Source: Mycoplana azooxidifex (lineage in GTDB: Bacteria; Pseudomonadota; Alphaproteobacteria; Rhizobiales; Rhizobiaceae). Taken from it: a stretch of DNA of 64,000 nt. Every line of letters begins with the position of its first letter. The stretch's first letter is position 1. Where the stretch lies: the NCBI RefSeq assembly GCF_014196765.1, contig NZ_JACIEE010000001.1, forward strand, positions 186,001-250,000. The letters are read 5' to 3'. A program made the position numbers and the translations under genes. The notes below the pieces were generated by a model, which was given only the letters and a program-made list of their open reading frames with translations, made no database searches and had not been told where the DNA came from. Positions 46,096 to 55,332 of this stretch are shown in pieces.

Positions 46096-46951
46096 TTGAA
46101 GGCACCGTCGTGAGGGAGGAAAAATCGAAGAGTGCGGGATCGAGCAGGTGCGACGGGTTCACATGCGAAAGCGCCCGCAGCATCGTGTCCTTGCGGCCCG
46201 GCATGCGCGCCTCGATGTCGGCGAGCATCGCCTTCATCGCATTGCGCTGCAGGCCGTCCTGCGAGCCGCACAGGTCGCACGGGATGATCGGAAACCGCAT
46301 GGCGGCCGCGAACCTGGCAAGGTCGTCCTCGGCCGCATAGGCGAGCGGGCGCAGCACCATCAGGTCGCCCTCGTCGTTGACGAGCTTCGCCGGCATCGAG
46401 GCGAGCCGGCCGCCGTGGAAGAAGTTCATGAAGAAGGTCTCGAGGATATCCTCGCGGTGATGGCCGAGCACCAACGCGTCGCAGCCCTCCTCGCGGGCGA
46501 TGCGGTAGAGATTGCCGCGCCGGAGCCGCGAGCACAGCGAGCAGTAGGTCGCCCCCGCCGGAACCTTCTCCTTCACCACCGAATAGGTGTCGCGATACTC
46601 GATGCGGTGCCTGATCCCGATCGAGGACAGGTAGTCGGGCAGGATGTGCTTCGGAAAATTCGGCTGGCCCTGGTCGAGATTGCAGGCGATCAGTTCCACC
46701 GGCAGCAGGCCGCGCCATTGCAGGTCCATCAGCAGCGCCAGCAGGCCGTAGCTGTCCTTGCCGCCCGAGACGCCCACCAGCCAGCGCGTCTGCCCCTTCA
46801 GCATGGAAAAGTCCTCGAACGCCTGACGGACCTGCCGCAGCAGCCGCTTGCGCAGCTTGTTGAAGGAGACCGACTGCGGCGCGTCAGTAAACAGCGGATG
46901 GCGCTGGCCGCCGTCGTCGGCATCGTCGTCGGTCTTGAGCGCAAGCGTCAT
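46079..46951 (-). CDS. ttcA: tRNA 2-thiocytidine(32) synthetase TtcA
   Basis: Fe-S enzyme that adds sulfur to cytidine 32 of certain tRNAs using ATP. 290 residues with the PP-loop [11 protein letters not shown] and two CXXC pairs, CSLCSRLRR and CDLCGS, that hold the cluster. The ATG at 46951 follows GGAAGTTCCG; the frame extends further upstream without support. It overlaps the IMPase gene and is 55 bases behind glsA. Confidence 0.94.
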   Translation of the reverse strand: MTLALKTDDDADDGGQRHPLFTDAPQSVSFNKLRKRLLRQVRQAFEDFSMLKGQTRWLVGVSGGKDSYGLLALLMDLQWRGLLPVELIACNLDQGQPNFPKHILPDYLSSIGIRHRIEYRDTYSVVKEKVPAGATYCSLCSRLRRGNLYRIAREEGCDALVLGHHREDILETFFMNFFHGGRLASMPAKLVNDEGDLMVLRPLAYAAEDDLARFAAAMRFPIIPCDLCGSQDGLQRNAMKAMLADIEARMPGRKDTMLRALSHVNPSHLLDPALFDFSSLTTVPSNDDQL

Positions 46952-47006
46952 CGGAACTTCCGTGGTCACATCGTCGAGGTTGCAATGCCCCGAACGGGCG
47001 GCACAA

Positions 47007-47933
47007 TCAAGCACCAAAAACCGACCAGCCGGTGCGGGCAGCCAGCATTTCCAGCGCGATCGTGCCAAGAGCGGAATTGCCGACATCGTTCAGGCCGGGC
47101 GACCAGACGGCGATCGAAGCCTTGCCGGGTGCGATCGCCAGGATGCCGCCGCCGACACCGCTCTTGCCCGGCAGACCGACATGGTAGGCGAAATCGCCCG
47201 AACCGTCATAGTGCCCGCAGGTCAGCATCAGCGCATTGATGCGCCGCGCCCGCTGGGGTGAGACGACGCGGTGGCCGGTCAGCGGGTTGGTGCCGCCGGC
47301 AGCGAGGTAAAGCCCCGCCCTGGCGAGCTGCCGGCTCATGGCGATCGCGCACTGGTGGAAATAGACGCCGAGCACGTGCTCGACCGGATGGATCAGCCGG
47401 TCGAAGGAGCGCATGAAATTGGCGAGTGCGGCATTCCTGTAGCCCGTCGCCGCCTCCGAGCGGGCAACCTCGCCGTCGATGACGATCTCCTCCTCGTCGG
47501 CAAGATACCGCACGAAGCGCAGGATTTCGCCGATCGCTTCCTTCGGCGGATGGCCGGCAAGCAGGAGGTCGCTGATCGCGATCGCCCCGGCATTGATGAA
47601 CGGATTGCGCGGAATTCCCTCCTCCCGTTCGAGCTGTACGATGGAGTTGAAGGCAGAGCCCGAAGGCTCGCGTCCCACCCGCTTCCAGATCGCATCGCCA
47701 TGCTTTCCGAGCGCGATCGTCAGCGTGAACACCTTCGAGATGCTCTGGATGGAAAAGGCGGCATCCGCATCGCCGGCAAGATGGACGGCACCGTCCACGG
47801 TCACCACGGCCAGGCCGAACCGGTCGGGCGCCACCCGCGCCAGCTGCGGAATATAGTCGGGCAGCCGCCCCTCGCCGAACCGCGGCGAAAGTTCGCGGTG
47901 GATATCGGCCACGATCGTCTGCAGGTCAGGCAT
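47007..47933 (-). CDS. glsA: Glutaminase
   Basis: Hydrolyses glutamine to glutamate and ammonia. The 308 residues match the family, with the catalytic Ser64 and Lys67 in SIQSISK, then FNSIVQLE and INAGAIAI. The ATG at 47933 is used. Followed by ttcA; preceded by the rpsD terminator. Confidence 0.96.
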   Translation of the reverse strand: MPDLQTIVADIHRELSPRFGEGRLPDYIPQLARVAPDRFGLAVVTVDGAVHLAGDADAAFSIQSISKVFTLTIALGKHGDAIWKRVGREPSGSAFNSIVQLEREEGIPRNPFINAGAIAISDLLLAGHPPKEAIGEILRFVRYLADEEEIVIDGEVARSEAATGYRNAALANFMRSFDRLIHPVEHVLGVYFHQCAIAMSRQLARAGLYLAAGGTNPLTGHRVVSPQRARRINALMLTCGHYDGSGDFAYHVGLPGKSGVGGGILAIAPGKASIAVWSPGLNDVGNSALGTIALEMLAARTGWSVFGA

Positions 47934-47962
47934 GCGCGATCCTCCGGCAACAACTCCCTAAA

Positions 47963-47992
47963 GACGAAAAAGCCGCCCGTTTCGGGGCGGCT
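47963..47992 (-). terminator. Intrinsic terminator of rpsD
   Basis: On the minus strand, AGCCGCCC (47985-47992 side) pairs with GGGCGGCT (47971-47978 side), an 8-bp stem with a 6-base loop, and the following bases read TTTTTCGTC. It lies 28 bases after the rpsD stop. Confidence 0.85.
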
Positions 47993-48019
47993 CTCGCAAT
48001 CGGCAGGCTCGCGCGGAAA

Positions 48020-48637
48020 TCAGCGCGAGTAGAATTCGACGACCAGGTTCGGTTCCATGACGACCGGGTACGGAACGTCGCCCAGGCCCGGGATACGTGC
48101 GAAGGTCGCAACCATCTTGTTGTGGTCGACTTCGATGTAGTCCGGAACGTCGCGCTCGGCGAGCTGGACCGATTCCAGAACCGTCACGAGCTGCTTGGAC
48201 TTCTCGCGCACTTCGATGACGTCGCCGGCCTTGCAGCGGTAGGAACCGATGTTGACGCGGACGCCGTTGACCTTGACGTGGCCGTGGTTGACGAACTGGC
48301 GGGCAGCGAAAACCGTCGGAACGAACTTGGAGCGGTAGACGATCGCGTCGAGGCGCGATTCCAGCAGACCGATCAGGTTCTCCGAGGTGTCGCCCTTGCG
48401 GCGGTTGGCTTCGTCGTAGATCGAGCGGAACTGCTTCTCGCGCAGGTCGCCGTAGTAGCCCTTCAGCTTCTGCTTGGCGCGCAGCTGCACGCCGAAGTCG
48501 GAGAGCTTGGACTTGCGGCGCTGGCCGTGCTGGCCCGGACCGTATTCGCGGCGGTTGACCGGGGACTTCGGACGCCCCCAGATGTTTTCGCCCATGCGGC
48601 GGTCGATTTTGTACTTCGATGCAGCGCGCTTGCTCAT
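48020..48637 (-). CDS. rpsD: 30S ribosomal protein S4
   Basis: Primary 16S rRNA-binding protein that starts 30S assembly; 205 residues. The N terminus has the family start [21 protein letters not shown], and the S4 RNA-binding domain follows with [12 protein letters not shown] and [20 protein letters not shown] precedes the ATG. It has a leader of about 170 bases from a good promoter (48811-48839) and a hairpin 25 bases before the start. It lies alone, not in the alpha operon, as in other rhizobia. Confidence 0.97.
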   Translation of the reverse strand: MSKRAASKYKIDRRMGENIWGRPKSPVNRREYGPGQHGQRRKSKLSDFGVQLRAKQKLKGYYGDLREKQFRSIYDEANRRKGDTSENLIGLLESRLDAIVYRSKFVPTVFAARQFVNHGHVKVNGVRVNIGSYRCKAGDVIEVREKSKQLVTVLESVQLAERDVPDYIEVDHNKMVATFARIPGLGDVPYPVVMEPNLVVEFYSR

Positions 48638-48661
48638 CGCATTTCCTTTCAGACAGTTACA

Positions 48662-48681
48662 CCGGTCTGTTGCCAGACCGG
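48662..48681 (-). promoter_or_regulatory. Perfect hairpin with GCAA tetraloop in the rpsD leader
   Basis: In the mRNA sense, CCGGTCTG, loop GCAA, CAGACCGG form an 8-bp perfect stem closed by a GNRA-type tetraloop. It ends 24 bases before the rpsD ATG. It may be a target of S4 autoregulation or an mRNA stabiliser. In other bacteria S4 binds a folded leader of its own message. Confidence 0.5.
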
Positions 48682-48810
48682 ATCAAGGAAACACGCCCTC
48701 CTCTGAATGCCGTTTTCGGCTTTCTGACAGATGTCTCACGATACGCGACCGGAGAAACCACGGGACATGTCAAATGAAACACCGGACATCTCTGCCCGGC
48801 GTTGAGCGGG

Positions 48811-48839
48811 TGAATAGGAGGATTGCCCGGCAAAGTCAA
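48811..48839 (-). promoter_or_regulatory. Promoter of rpsD
   Basis: On the minus strand, TTGACT (48834-48839) and TATTCA (48811-48816) with a 17-base spacer make a strong housekeeping match. It places transcription start near 48804, leaving a leader of about 165 bases. Confidence 0.7.
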
Positions 48840-48883
48840 TGCGTAATACCAACCCGCGTTGGTGCAAAGGTATAGAAATCGCC

Positions 48884-50398
48884 TTATTCCGCAGCCGGCC
48901 GCAGCGTCTCGGTCAGGTCCGGCCCGTTTGCGTCGCCGGGCGCGGTCTCGCAGGCGAGGTCCGGGAAGGCGACGATCCTCAGCCCGGCCGCATCGCTGTG
49001 CACCACGATCAGCCCCTGCTCCTCGAAATAGCCGAGCAGGCGCCGGGCCCGGCGGGCGGAGTGCGTGCCGTAGGCGCGCGCGATCATCGCGTCGGACGGG
49101 CACGGCAGGCCGCGGACGGCCGATTGCGCCACGAGCAGGAACACGCCCTGCAGATCCTCCGTGACGGAACGGGAAAGCTCCAGCGCGGTCGTCCAGACCT
49201 CAGTAGCGGCAGTCGCGGCATCGACGCCGGAGCGGGCCACCGCCATCTTGCGACGGAAGGCCGGCAGCGACAGCGGTGCGCCGGGCACGCGGCGGATCCG
49301 GCAGCGCACGAGGAAATCCTGGAACAGTTCCGCATCCGCCCGGAAGGCAGCACCCGGATTGTCGAGAATCTCGGAGAGCACGTGATCGAGCAGCGCCTCG
49401 CGCTCCTCCGCCGGCATTTCCGGCGCCGCCGGCCGCGCGGGTTCCAAGGATAGCGGTTCCGGCCGCGCGCGGGAAAGTTCGGCGAGAATGTCGGTGGTCG
49501 GGCGCGGCTGCGGGGCGACGCGGCGCGTAAGCGGGCGCGTGAACTCTTCCGGATCCGGCGTGAAGATCAGGTCCTCGACGTCCTGCGGCGCCTCCGGCAA
49601 CGGCATCAATTTCGGGCTCGTCGAGCGGGCCGATGTCTCGACTACGCCGATCGTTACCGACAGCGGCCGCCGCGACAGCGCCGGGCCGAGCGCCACGAAG
49701 GAGCCGCGCTTCAGATCGCGGAACATCTCCGCCTGCCGGCGGTCCATGCCCAGAAGATCGGCCGCGCGCGCCATGTCGATGTCGAGGAAGGTGCGGCCCA
49801 TCAGGAAGTTGGAGGCTTCGGCGGCGACGTTCTTGGCGAGCTTGGCGAGCCGCTGCGTGGCGATCACGCCGGCAAGCCCGCGCTTTCGGCCGCGGCACAT
49901 CAGATTGGTCATCGCGCCGAGCGAAAGCTTACGCGCCTCCTCGCCGACGTCGCCCGCGACCGACGGCGCAAACATCTGCGCCTCGTCGACCACGACGAGC
50001 ACCGGATACCAGTAGTCGCGGTCGGCGTCGAACATGGCGTTGAGGAAGATGCCGGCCGTGCGCATCTGCTGCTCGACCTCCAGCCCCTCGAGCGACAGCA
50101 CGCAGGAGACGCGGTGCTGGCGGATGCGGGTGGCGATGCCGACGAGTTCCGCATCGCTACGCTCGCCCTCGACCACGACATGGCCGAACTTGTCGGCGAG
50201 CGTGACGAAATCGCCTTCCGGATCGATGATGCACTGCTGCACCCAGGGCGCGGACTGTTCCAAAAGCCGCCGCAGCAGGTGCGACTTGCCCGAACCGGAA
50301 TTGCCCTGGACGAGAAGACGGGTGGCCAGCAGTTCCTCGATATCGAGCGTGGCCGGCGCGCCGCCCTGCGCCGTTCCCATGTCGATGCCGACCTTCAT
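48884..50398 (-). CDS. HerA-like/DUF87 P-loop ATPase
   Basis: A 504-residue ATPase of the HerA-FtsK class. Walker A is QGNSGSGKSH (residues 32-39 core) and Walker B VLVVVDEAQMF, with ATQRLAKLAKNV as a sensor region. The C-terminal 80 residues read like a winged helix (AYGTHSARRARRLLGYFEEQGLI). HerA works with NurA nuclease in DNA-end processing in archaea; here no nuclease gene adjoins. GAGGGTCGC precedes the ATG at 50398. Related stand-alone copies are found in rhizobial chromosomes, so it may be core rather than defence. Confidence 0.82.
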   Translation of the reverse strand: MKVGIDMGTAQGGAPATLDIEELLATRLLVQGNSGSGKSHLLRRLLEQSAPWVQQCIIDPEGDFVTLADKFGHVVVEGERSDAELVGIATRIRQHRVSCVLSLEGLEVEQQMRTAGIFLNAMFDADRDYWYPVLVVVDEAQMFAPSVAGDVGEEARKLSLGAMTNLMCRGRKRGLAGVIATQRLAKLAKNVAAEASNFLMGRTFLDIDMARAADLLGMDRRQAEMFRDLKRGSFVALGPALSRRPLSVTIGVVETSARSTSPKLMPLPEAPQDVEDLIFTPDPEEFTRPLTRRVAPQPRPTTDILAELSRARPEPLSLEPARPAAPEMPAEEREALLDHVLSEILDNPGAAFRADAELFQDFLVRCRIRRVPGAPLSLPAFRRKMAVARSGVDAATAATEVWTTALELSRSVTEDLQGVFLLVAQSAVRGLPCPSDAMIARAYGTHSARRARRLLGYFEEQGLIVVHSDAAGLRIVAFPDLACETAPGDANGPDLTETLRPAAE

Positions 50399-50539
50399 GC
50401 GACCCTCGTGCCCAACCAACCGATTCGTCCGGCAGCAAGGGCCGGGAAATAAGCGCGACACCTAGCACGAAAACGTCACGGCACGGACGTTCGAATTGCG
50501 CCTACCCACAGGAAGCTGCGCCTGCCCTGCCCCGCCCCC

Positions 50540-52483
50540 CTAGGCAAATTCGCCGGAGCCGTACTTCAGCCGGTCGATGTCGAGAATGCCGCCGGATTGA
50601 AGCTGGTCCATGCTGGCCTTGACGGAGCGGATGCGATCCTCGTGGTCCGCGATGCCGAACTGCATCAGTGCCCGCTCCGGATTGGACGACTCGATCGCCG
50701 CCTTGAGCTTCGGGTAGGCGCCACGACCGGCCCGGCCCTGGTGGAGAACGTCGAAGACCCACATCGCATAGCGAAGCTTCCGGCCGACGATGGGAACGCC
50801 GTTCTGCGCTGCCCGCTTCGTCTTCCGCCTGGCGATCTCGATCGTCAATCCGATCTGCAGTTCCCTGTGCTCCTCCGATTCCATCATGCCGAAGATGGCG
50901 CGGGCAGCACTGACGACCTCAGCGTTGTCGATGGTGGAAAGGTCCGGATTGAGATAGGCCATGAAGTGCCTGAGTTCGCGATCGGTAACGACCTCCAGGT
51001 TTCTGGTGCCACCGGACGGCAGCGTCTGGTGCACCTTGCCGCCGACCAGCGTCAGGTCGGGGAAGTAGCGTCCGGCATCCGGAAGCGCCAGCAGCCGCCG
51101 GTACAGGACGATCAGGTTCTCGTCGGGCGTATGCGCCGCCAGTTGCGAGAAGCCGATCGTGAAGCGTGCCCGGTCATAGGTATTGATGCAGGCGAAATGC
51201 GCCTTCGATTCGCCGATCGCGGTCGGCCAGATGAAATGCGCCCACTGGCCATGCCGGGTCGCCGCGTCGTTGTTGTCGTAAACGCCTGCCGGCGTCATCG
51301 AGAGATCGTAGATATTTGTCAGGCCGATATTGCGTTCATACCTGACCTGCCGGCCGATGAAGACCTTGGTGCCGTTGGCCTTCGCATAGTAACGGGTCTT
51401 GCCGCCGTCGACTTCCTTGGAGATCTCGAAGGACAAGGGTGCGCCGTCGTCTTCGGCATCCGGGCGCGGGCGGAGAGGCCCGGATTCGTCGTCGCCGTCA
51501 TCCACCTCCGCATCGTCGTCTTCCGCCGCGGGTGTTGCGATCGCCGGCACGCCGCCGTCCAGATAGGGAAGATCGATACCGAGCGCGTCAGCCGTCATCG
51601 GCCCGACAATGCCGTCCGCATCCTCGGTGCCGAGGACCCGCTTCTGGAATGTCATCAGCGCGTTGAGGCTGTCGAAGCCGAATTCGCCATCGACGTCGCC
51701 CGCGTCATATTCAAGCGCGTTCAGCTTTGCCTGCATCGAGCGAACGATCTCTCCCTGCGAGCCGAAGCGAAGGCTCTGGCGCATCTGCTGGCTCCCGACG
51801 ACGGCCATGCTCTGCGCCTCGTAACCGCTGAAGAGCGCGTAGCGGAAGTTGCCCTGATCCGCCGCGTAGGCATTGTCGAGGAACTGCTTCCAGGGCCCCT
51901 CGTCCCGGCTCGCCGCACCTCTCTTCGTGCATTTCGGGAACCCGGCCACCACCTGGCAGCCGACGCTGGAGTAGCTCGGTGACGCCGGTCCGTTGCTCCA
52001 GCCGCAATGGAGGTTGTCCCAGGCGATGAAGCCGGAGCGCATGTCCACGAAGTCGGCCGTATCGTAGTCGTCGTCGTCTGCCGTGCGCCACACGGGGAAG
52101 AAGCCGTGCTGGCGGAAGGCGCGATGTCCTGTGGGCTTGCCGGGCTTGTGGATGCCCTTCCGGTAGGTGTAGCAGCCGAGCATCAACTGGTTGGCTCCGT
52201 AGCCGCCATGCGGAATGCGGCTTCTGACATAGGCCCCATCAGGCACCGTGCTCGCGGGAAAGACGGCAAAGCCGTGGCCGGGCTTCCACTGGCCGAGCGT
52301 GCAGCGCATATGCGTGTAATCCACGTCGTGAAGGTTCATTTCGTGGCTGCTGGCGAAGTCGGTTCCGTTATAGTTGACAGGCAGGCAGCCGCGGAGACCG
52401 AAAAAGGCCATTCCACCGGAAGGAATGGGATAGTTGCATCGCTTCCACATCAATTCGATCGACGTCTCAGTCAAATTGAACAT
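50540..52483 (-). CDS. Peptidoglycan-binding protein with L,D-transpeptidase-like motif
   Basis: A 647-residue protein in three parts. The N-terminal part (1-220) has His159 and, 13 residues on, Ser173-Val-Gly-Cys176, close to the His-X14-17-[ST]-HG-Cys signature of YkuD-type L,D-transpeptidases but with His of HGC replaced. Residues about 239-302 form a peptidoglycan-binding domain 1 (RFGSQGEIVRSMQAKL, GEFGFDSLNALMTFQ, GIVGPMTADAL). An acidic linker (320-350) leads to a C-terminal domain (355-647) I do not recognise, with FTIGFSQLAAHTPDEN. No signal peptide is seen. GGGGG precedes the ATG at 52483. The AT-rich promoter is unlike its neighbours. Confidence 0.65.
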   Translation of the reverse strand: MFNLTETSIELMWKRCNYPIPSGGMAFFGLRGCLPVNYNGTDFASSHEMNLHDVDYTHMRCTLGQWKPGHGFAVFPASTVPDGAYVRSRIPHGGYGANQLMLGCYTYRKGIHKPGKPTGHRAFRQHGFFPVWRTADDDDYDTADFVDMRSGFIAWDNLHCGWSNGPASPSYSSVGCQVVAGFPKCTKRGAASRDEGPWKQFLDNAYAADQGNFRYALFSGYEAQSMAVVGSQQMRQSLRFGSQGEIVRSMQAKLNALEYDAGDVDGEFGFDSLNALMTFQKRVLGTEDADGIVGPMTADALGIDLPYLDGGVPAIATPAAEDDDAEVDDGDDESGPLRPRPDAEDDGAPLSFEISKEVDGGKTRYYAKANGTKVFIGRQVRYERNIGLTNIYDLSMTPAGVYDNNDAATRHGQWAHFIWPTAIGESKAHFACINTYDRARFTIGFSQLAAHTPDENLIVLYRRLLALPDAGRYFPDLTLVGGKVHQTLPSGGTRNLEVVTDRELRHFMAYLNPDLSTIDNAEVVSAARAIFGMMESEEHRELQIGLTIEIARRKTKRAAQNGVPIVGRKLRYAMWVFDVLHQGRAGRGAYPKLKAAIESSNPERALMQFGIADHEDRIRSVKASMDQLQSGGILDIDRLKYGSGEFA

Positions 52484-52725
52484 GACGAACCCCCAATATC
52501 GCGCGTGATATAGATTTGACGAAATATAATAGATCATTTATAGAGCATCAATATTGGGTGAATTTGACTTTCTGAAATGAAAACAAAGACTATATCACAA
52601 ATAATTACGTATGATCCCGCAAAACACCCGAAGTGATTACGGAATACATCGAAAAGATCCGCCAGTAATACTGAATAAAAGATCTGATAGGCGCGTCTCG
52701 CGGCGTCAACAGACGCCCAGGCGCC
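52484..52725. other. AT-rich intergenic region upstream of the peptidoglycan-binding gene
   Basis: Bases about 52500-52690 are strongly AT-rich against the GC-rich background. They hold the promoter of the preceding (minus-strand) gene and an inverted repeat CCCAATAT (52492-52499) / ATATTGGG (52551-52558). No gene is visible. The composition suggests recent acquisition of the flanking gene. Confidence 0.6.
52523..52551 (-). promoter_or_regulatory. Promoter of the peptidoglycan-binding gene
   Basis: On the minus strand, TTGATG (52546-52551) and TATATT (52523-52528) are separated by 17 bases. This gives a leader of about 35 bases before the ATG at 52483. The inverted repeat with arms at 52492 and 52551 brackets the promoter. 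Confidence 0.55.
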
Positions 52726-53529
52726 CTACACCCGCAGTCCGAAGCCCTGCATCAGCCGGCGCGTGGCGAAATCGGGGTTGCCGGAGGTGAAGACGGCGAT
52801 GTCCTCGCCCGCTGCGGTCCCCTCCGACGCGATGCCGTCGAGGGGCGGCACGAGCCGCCGGGCCTGGCGCGCGATCGCCTCCGCCGGGTCCAGCCAGTCG
52901 ACCGGCCAGGGCGCAAGCCTGCGGAACAGGTTGGCCATGAAGGGATAGTGCGTGCAGGCGAGCACGACGATGTCGGTCTTCCTGCCTTCCTGCTCCAGGA
53001 AGCACTGGGCGATCTCCGCCCGCACGTCGTCGTCGGACAGCGCCTCGCCGCGGATATAGGCTTCCGCCATGCGCGCGAGGTTTTCCGACCCGACCAGCCG
53101 CACGTGGCACTGGCTGGCAAACGACTGGATCAGGTCGCGCGTATAGGCCCGCTTCACCGTGCCCGGCGTCGCCAACACCGAGACCAGCCCGGATCGCGTG
53201 CGCTCCGCCGCCGGCTTGATCGCCGGAACGGTGCCGACGAAACGCATCTGCGGGAAGGCGGCGCGCAGGTCGGCACCGACCAGCGTAAAGGCGGTGTTGC
53301 AGGCGATGACGCAGATCTCGGGGTCGTGCTCGGCCAGCAGCCGCTCGAACAGCGCCACGATCCGCACCTTCAGCGCCCCCTCCTCCCAACCGCCATAGGG
53401 AAAGCCCGCGTCGTCCGCGACATAGGTGAAATGCCGCTCCGGCATCATCACGCGCGCCTCGCGCAGCACCGTCAGCCCGCCGATGCCGCTGTCGAACACG
53501 AGGATGGGCTTGGCACTACTCGTCGTCAC
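52726..53529 (-). CDS. murI: Glutamate racemase
   Basis: Converts L- to D-glutamate for peptidoglycan. 267 residues with the two catalytic cysteines, Cys77 in ACNTA and Cys192 in ACTHYP, and the N-terminal [11 protein letters not shown]. The start is GTG at 53529, overlapping the 3' end of the methyltransferase gene by 14 bases. Confidence 0.95.
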   Translation of the reverse strand: MTTSSAKPILVFDSGIGGLTVLREARVMMPERHFTYVADDAGFPYGGWEEGALKVRIVALFERLLAEHDPEICVIACNTAFTLVGADLRAAFPQMRFVGTVPAIKPAAERTRSGLVSVLATPGTVKRAYTRDLIQSFASQCHVRLVGSENLARMAEAYIRGEALSDDDVRAEIAQCFLEQEGRKTDIVVLACTHYPFMANLFRRLAPWPVDWLDPAEAIARQARRLVPPLDGIASEGTAAGEDIAVFTSGNPDFATRRLMQGFGLRV

Positions 53530-54349
53530 GCTCAGCCTTCGGCCTTCTGTTGCGGGTGCGGTTGGGTGAGGGCGTGCCGCGCGGGGATTCGCGCGTAAAA
53601 CGATCGAGACAGGAGATGATGCCGCGCAAGACCTGGATTTCCGAGCCGGTGAAGGAAGGACGCGTGAGCGCCGAGCGCAGGTTTTCGATCAATTTCGGCT
53701 TTTTGGCGGCCGGCCGGAAGTAGCCGCGCGCATCGAGCGCCTCTTCCATATGGTCGAACAGGCCCTGCAACTCGTCCTTCTTGGCCGGGCGCTGCGGCAG
53801 GGCGGAAAAGGCGGTCTCCTCGATCGAGCCGGTCCCCGTCTTCATCCACTCGTAGCTCATCAGCAGAACCGCCTGGGCGAGGTTCAGCGAAGCGAAGGCG
53901 GGATTGACGGGAAAGGTCACGAGTTCGTCGGCGAGCGCGATCTCCTCGTTGGTCAGCCCCGTGCGCTCGCGCCCGAACAGGATGCCGGTCGCCTCGCCCG
54001 CCCGGAAGCGCGTGCGCAGCGTCTCGGCCGCCACCACGGGCGAGCGGACCTCCTTGTAGCCGTAGCGGTCGCGGGCGGTGGTGGCATAGACGAAATTGAG
54101 GTCGGCGACGGCCGCCTCAAGCGACGAGTACACCTTTGTTGCGGCGATCACGTGATCGGCCTTGCTCGCAGCCGAGATCGCCTTCTCGCTTGGCCAGCCG
54201 TCGCGCGGATTGACGAGGCGCAGTTCGGCCAGCCCGAAATTGGCCATGGCGCGCGCAACCATGCCGATGTTCTCGCCAAGCTGCGGATGGACCAGAATGA
54301 TCGCCGGCCCCTCCGCTATCAGTTCTCGCTCGCTGTTCGTTCCCGCCAT
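53516..54349 (-). CDS. trmJ: tRNA/rRNA 2'-O-methyltransferase, TrmJ type (SpoU family)
   Basis: SAM-dependent 2'-O-methyltransferase of the SpoU class, most like TrmJ, which methylates position 32 of tRNA. 277 residues with [20 protein letters not shown] at the N terminus, [15 protein letters not shown] and [18 protein letters not shown], the knotted-fold motifs. GAAGGCG precedes the ATG at 54349. ttcA, elsewhere in the window, also modifies position 32. Confidence 0.9.
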   Translation of the reverse strand: MAGTNSERELIAEGPAIILVHPQLGENIGMVARAMANFGLAELRLVNPRDGWPSEKAISAASKADHVIAATKVYSSLEAAVADLNFVYATTARDRYGYKEVRSPVVAAETLRTRFRAGEATGILFGRERTGLTNEEIALADELVTFPVNPAFASLNLAQAVLLMSYEWMKTGTGSIEETAFSALPQRPAKKDELQGLFDHMEEALDARGYFRPAAKKPKLIENLRSALTRPSFTGSEIQVLRGIISCLDRFTRESPRGTPSPNRTRNRRPKAERDDE

Positions 54350-54464
54350 CGCCTTCAGACCGCCACGTTTCTCTCCGGCAGCGACCGGGCTGGCTTGTTG
54401 CAGCCCGGGCCTGCCGCCACAAGACGGGTCCCTGCCATATCCCGCACAAAAAGGAAAGGAAGCG

Positions 54465-55052
54465 CTACTCCGGAGAGACGTCTTCCTCTGTTTCGCCGTC
54501 CTGCGGTGTCGGGTTGGCTCCCTCCCTGGCGATCGCCTGCATCTCCGTCTTCAGCGAGCCCGGGTCGCCGTCCTGCGGGCGCAGGATGTCGTCGATCACC
54601 GCCTTGCCCTCTTCCTCGACCACGTTGAAGTCGACCTCCGCCGGCTTCCAGTCCGGCTCGCGCTCGCCGAAGCAATGGGTGTTGTCGAAGGTGGTCCTAA
54701 CGGTCGTCACACCGCCCGCCGGCGGCTGCGCCTCGATCTTGAGGTCCTTGATCGTGCAACCGTCCTGGCCCATGGCGATCACGTCGTAGTCGAACGGCGA
54801 ACCGCCGTCCTCATAGGCCGGATACTTCGCGGCCTCGCGATACTTGGCGGCGAAGTCCTTGCTGTAGAGCCGCGGCAGGAACTCGTCGTTGAAATAGTCG
54901 ACATAGGCCGGCGGGTCGTCGTTGTCGTCGGCGACGTCGGCCCAGTTCTTCGTCACCGTCTCCATGATCTCGCGAACGGGCGCGGTGGCGTCTGCGGCAA
55001 ACGCAAACGACGGCAGGACGACGAGGGTGGCGGCAAGGCACAGGCGTATCAT
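54465..55052 (-). CDS. Hypothetical secreted protein
   Basis: A 195-residue protein with a clear signal peptide (MIRLCLAATLVVLPSFAFA). The mature part has no named domain that I am sure of; it contains YVDYFNDEFLPRLYSKDF, reminiscent of small periplasmic proteins of the DUF3828 type. The C terminus is acidic. GGGAGATTTTC precedes the ATG at 55052. Divergent from icd. Confidence 0.7.
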   Translation of the reverse strand: MIRLCLAATLVVLPSFAFAADATAPVREIMETVTKNWADVADDNDDPPAYVDYFNDEFLPRLYSKDFAAKYREAAKYPAYEDGGSPFDYDVIAMGQDGCTIKDLKIEAQPPAGGVTTVRTTFDNTHCFGEREPDWKPAEVDFNVVEEEGKAVIDDILRPQDGDPGSLKTEMQAIAREGANPTPQDGETEEDVSPE

Positions 55053-55242
55053 GAAAATCTCCCGAGCAGGTCGGATCAGAGGGCCGGACGGCCGGTAACA
55101 GGGAATCACTTCGGCGTGAGACAACACCGGCAATGGGGACAAATTCTGGCGACGCGAATCATGCGCCGACGGTGCAAGGGCAGCGACCACATTCCAGCCC
55201 GGCGGGGAAGCGAAAATTATGCCCGCCGGCGCCCGCTCGGCT

Positions 55243-55270
55243 TTGCCTTCCAGCCCTGCAATGCTATAGG
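55243..55270 (+). promoter_or_regulatory. Possible promoter of icd
   Basis: TTGCCT (55243-55248) and TATAGG (55265-55270) are separated by 16 bases, about 60 bases upstream of the icd start in the 280-base divergent region. A moderate match only. Confidence 0.4.
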
Positions 55271-55332
55271 CGCACACGATCCAACCTTCACGAAACGGGG
55301 CAATCCGCCCTCATCAGGCAGCGAGGCATTCC

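Noticed and set aside
48760-48775. TTGACA on the minus strand upstream of rpsD as a second promoter
   Set aside because: No acceptable -10 at 16-18 bases; the TTGACT/TATTCA pair further upstream is better.
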